In this document: positions 63,745-64,000 of the stretch, piece after piece
Numbering within the stretch: position 1 is the first letter of the stretch
Layout: the number at the start of each line of letters is the position of its first letter
Assembly: GCA_023362775.1 (NCBI GenBank)
Contig: JALMGJ010000012.1
Coordinates: 18,303,501-18,367,500, forward strand
DNA from: Charina bottae
Taxonomy: Eukaryota > Chordata > Lepidosauria > Squamata > Charinaidae
DNA: 64,000 bases
Reading direction: 5' to 3'
Translations under genes and position numbers: made by a program
The notes under the pieces: model-generated
Told to the model about the DNA's origin: nothing
What the model saw: only the letters and a program-made list of their open reading frames with translations
Databases searched by the model: none

Positions 63745-64000
63745 TGTGGGAAAATATAGCAGTCACACCAACAATTCATGTCTTGCTCTATAAGGACATG
63801 AAGAGGGCGGAGACTCGCAGTAACTTCCTGCAGAGAGAACTCTGTGAGATCACTTCCTTCTTCCTGTTCTTCCCTTTCTTTCCACCATGCTCTCGAGTTG
63901 AAAGGACACGTTGTCTGAGCTCTCCAAGCCCAGACAGAATGCTTAAGTCTACATATTCTATTTTTGTAACTTAATATGTTTTAAACCTGCCTTGACTCTA
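63745..64000 (+). repeat. 3' LTR of copia 2, truncated by the window end
   Basis: First 256 bp of the LTR, aligning base for base with 59459-59714 except five substitutions. The small plus frame 63744-63974 also exists in the 5' LTR and is not a gene. Confidence 0.95.

Larger units (their letters stand above)
59459..64000 (+). mobile_element. Ty1/copia LTR retrotransposon, element 2 (3' LTR cut by window end)
   Basis: 5' LTR 59459-60010, primer site at 60013, a single gag-pol frame 60280-63699, purine tract, and 3' LTR from 63745 running off the end. It lies in an L2 LINE (candidate target bases CGGAG at 59454-59458; the partner copy is outside the window). The LTR sequence is unrelated to element 1, so these are two separate copia lineages. 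Five differences between the LTRs over the visible 256 bp, about 98% identity. Confidence 0.95.

Overview
The window looks like nuclear DNA of a squamate reptile (snake or lizard). The evidence is its repeat content: tRNA-headed Sauria-type SINEs with a Bov-B-like tail, Bov-B/RTE LINEs, L2- and CR1-clade LINEs, an L1-like element, a Penelope-like (GIY-YIG) fragment, many hAT-type elements with 8-bp duplications, and two Ty1/copia elements. There is no sign of bacterial or organellar sequence. Nearly all of the window is intron or intergenic DNA, and most open reading frames in it are chance frames or transposon remains.

The only host-gene evidence is on the minus strand. A 71-bp exon at 18213-18283 has a polypyrimidine/AG acceptor and a GTAAGT donor, and carries a start codon followed by MKSLKAKFRKSD. 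I recognise this as the first coding exon of RAI14 (ankycorbin). A CpG island at about 32.2-33.7 kb has a CRE, GC box, E-boxes and a CCAAT box in minus orientation, plus minus-strand splice-donor candidates. It is the natural promoter and 5'-UTR region of that gene. Positions 18284 to about 33095 would then be the first intron, 1-18206 the start of the next intron, and DNA right of about 33.7 kb lies upstream of the gene.

Layout: 1-11.7 kb, intron with hAT elements, L2, CR1 and SINE copies and an unclassified long-TIR family. 11.79-16.53 kb, a very young copia element (5-bp TSD, LTRs with one difference in 455 bp) with a half-tRNA-iMet primer site, a perfect inverted piece of its own LTR in gag, and a deleted RNase H. 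16.5-32.2 kb, the RAI14 exon and intron with hAT, SINE, solo-LTR, minisatellite and foldback copies. 32.2-33.7 kb, CpG island. 33.7-59.4 kb, upstream repeats including RTE, Bov-B, CR1, PLE, an L1-like element with a 16-bp TSD, a perfect 58-bp-arm foldback element and L2. 59.46-64 kb, a second, unrelated copia element inserted into the L2. It keeps one long open frame with intact RT and RNase H motifs but has lost the integrase core; its 3' LTR runs off the window.

Most boundaries were set by target-site duplications read by eye. Family names come from motif recognition without a database search. The repeat-free stretches hold nothing I can name.
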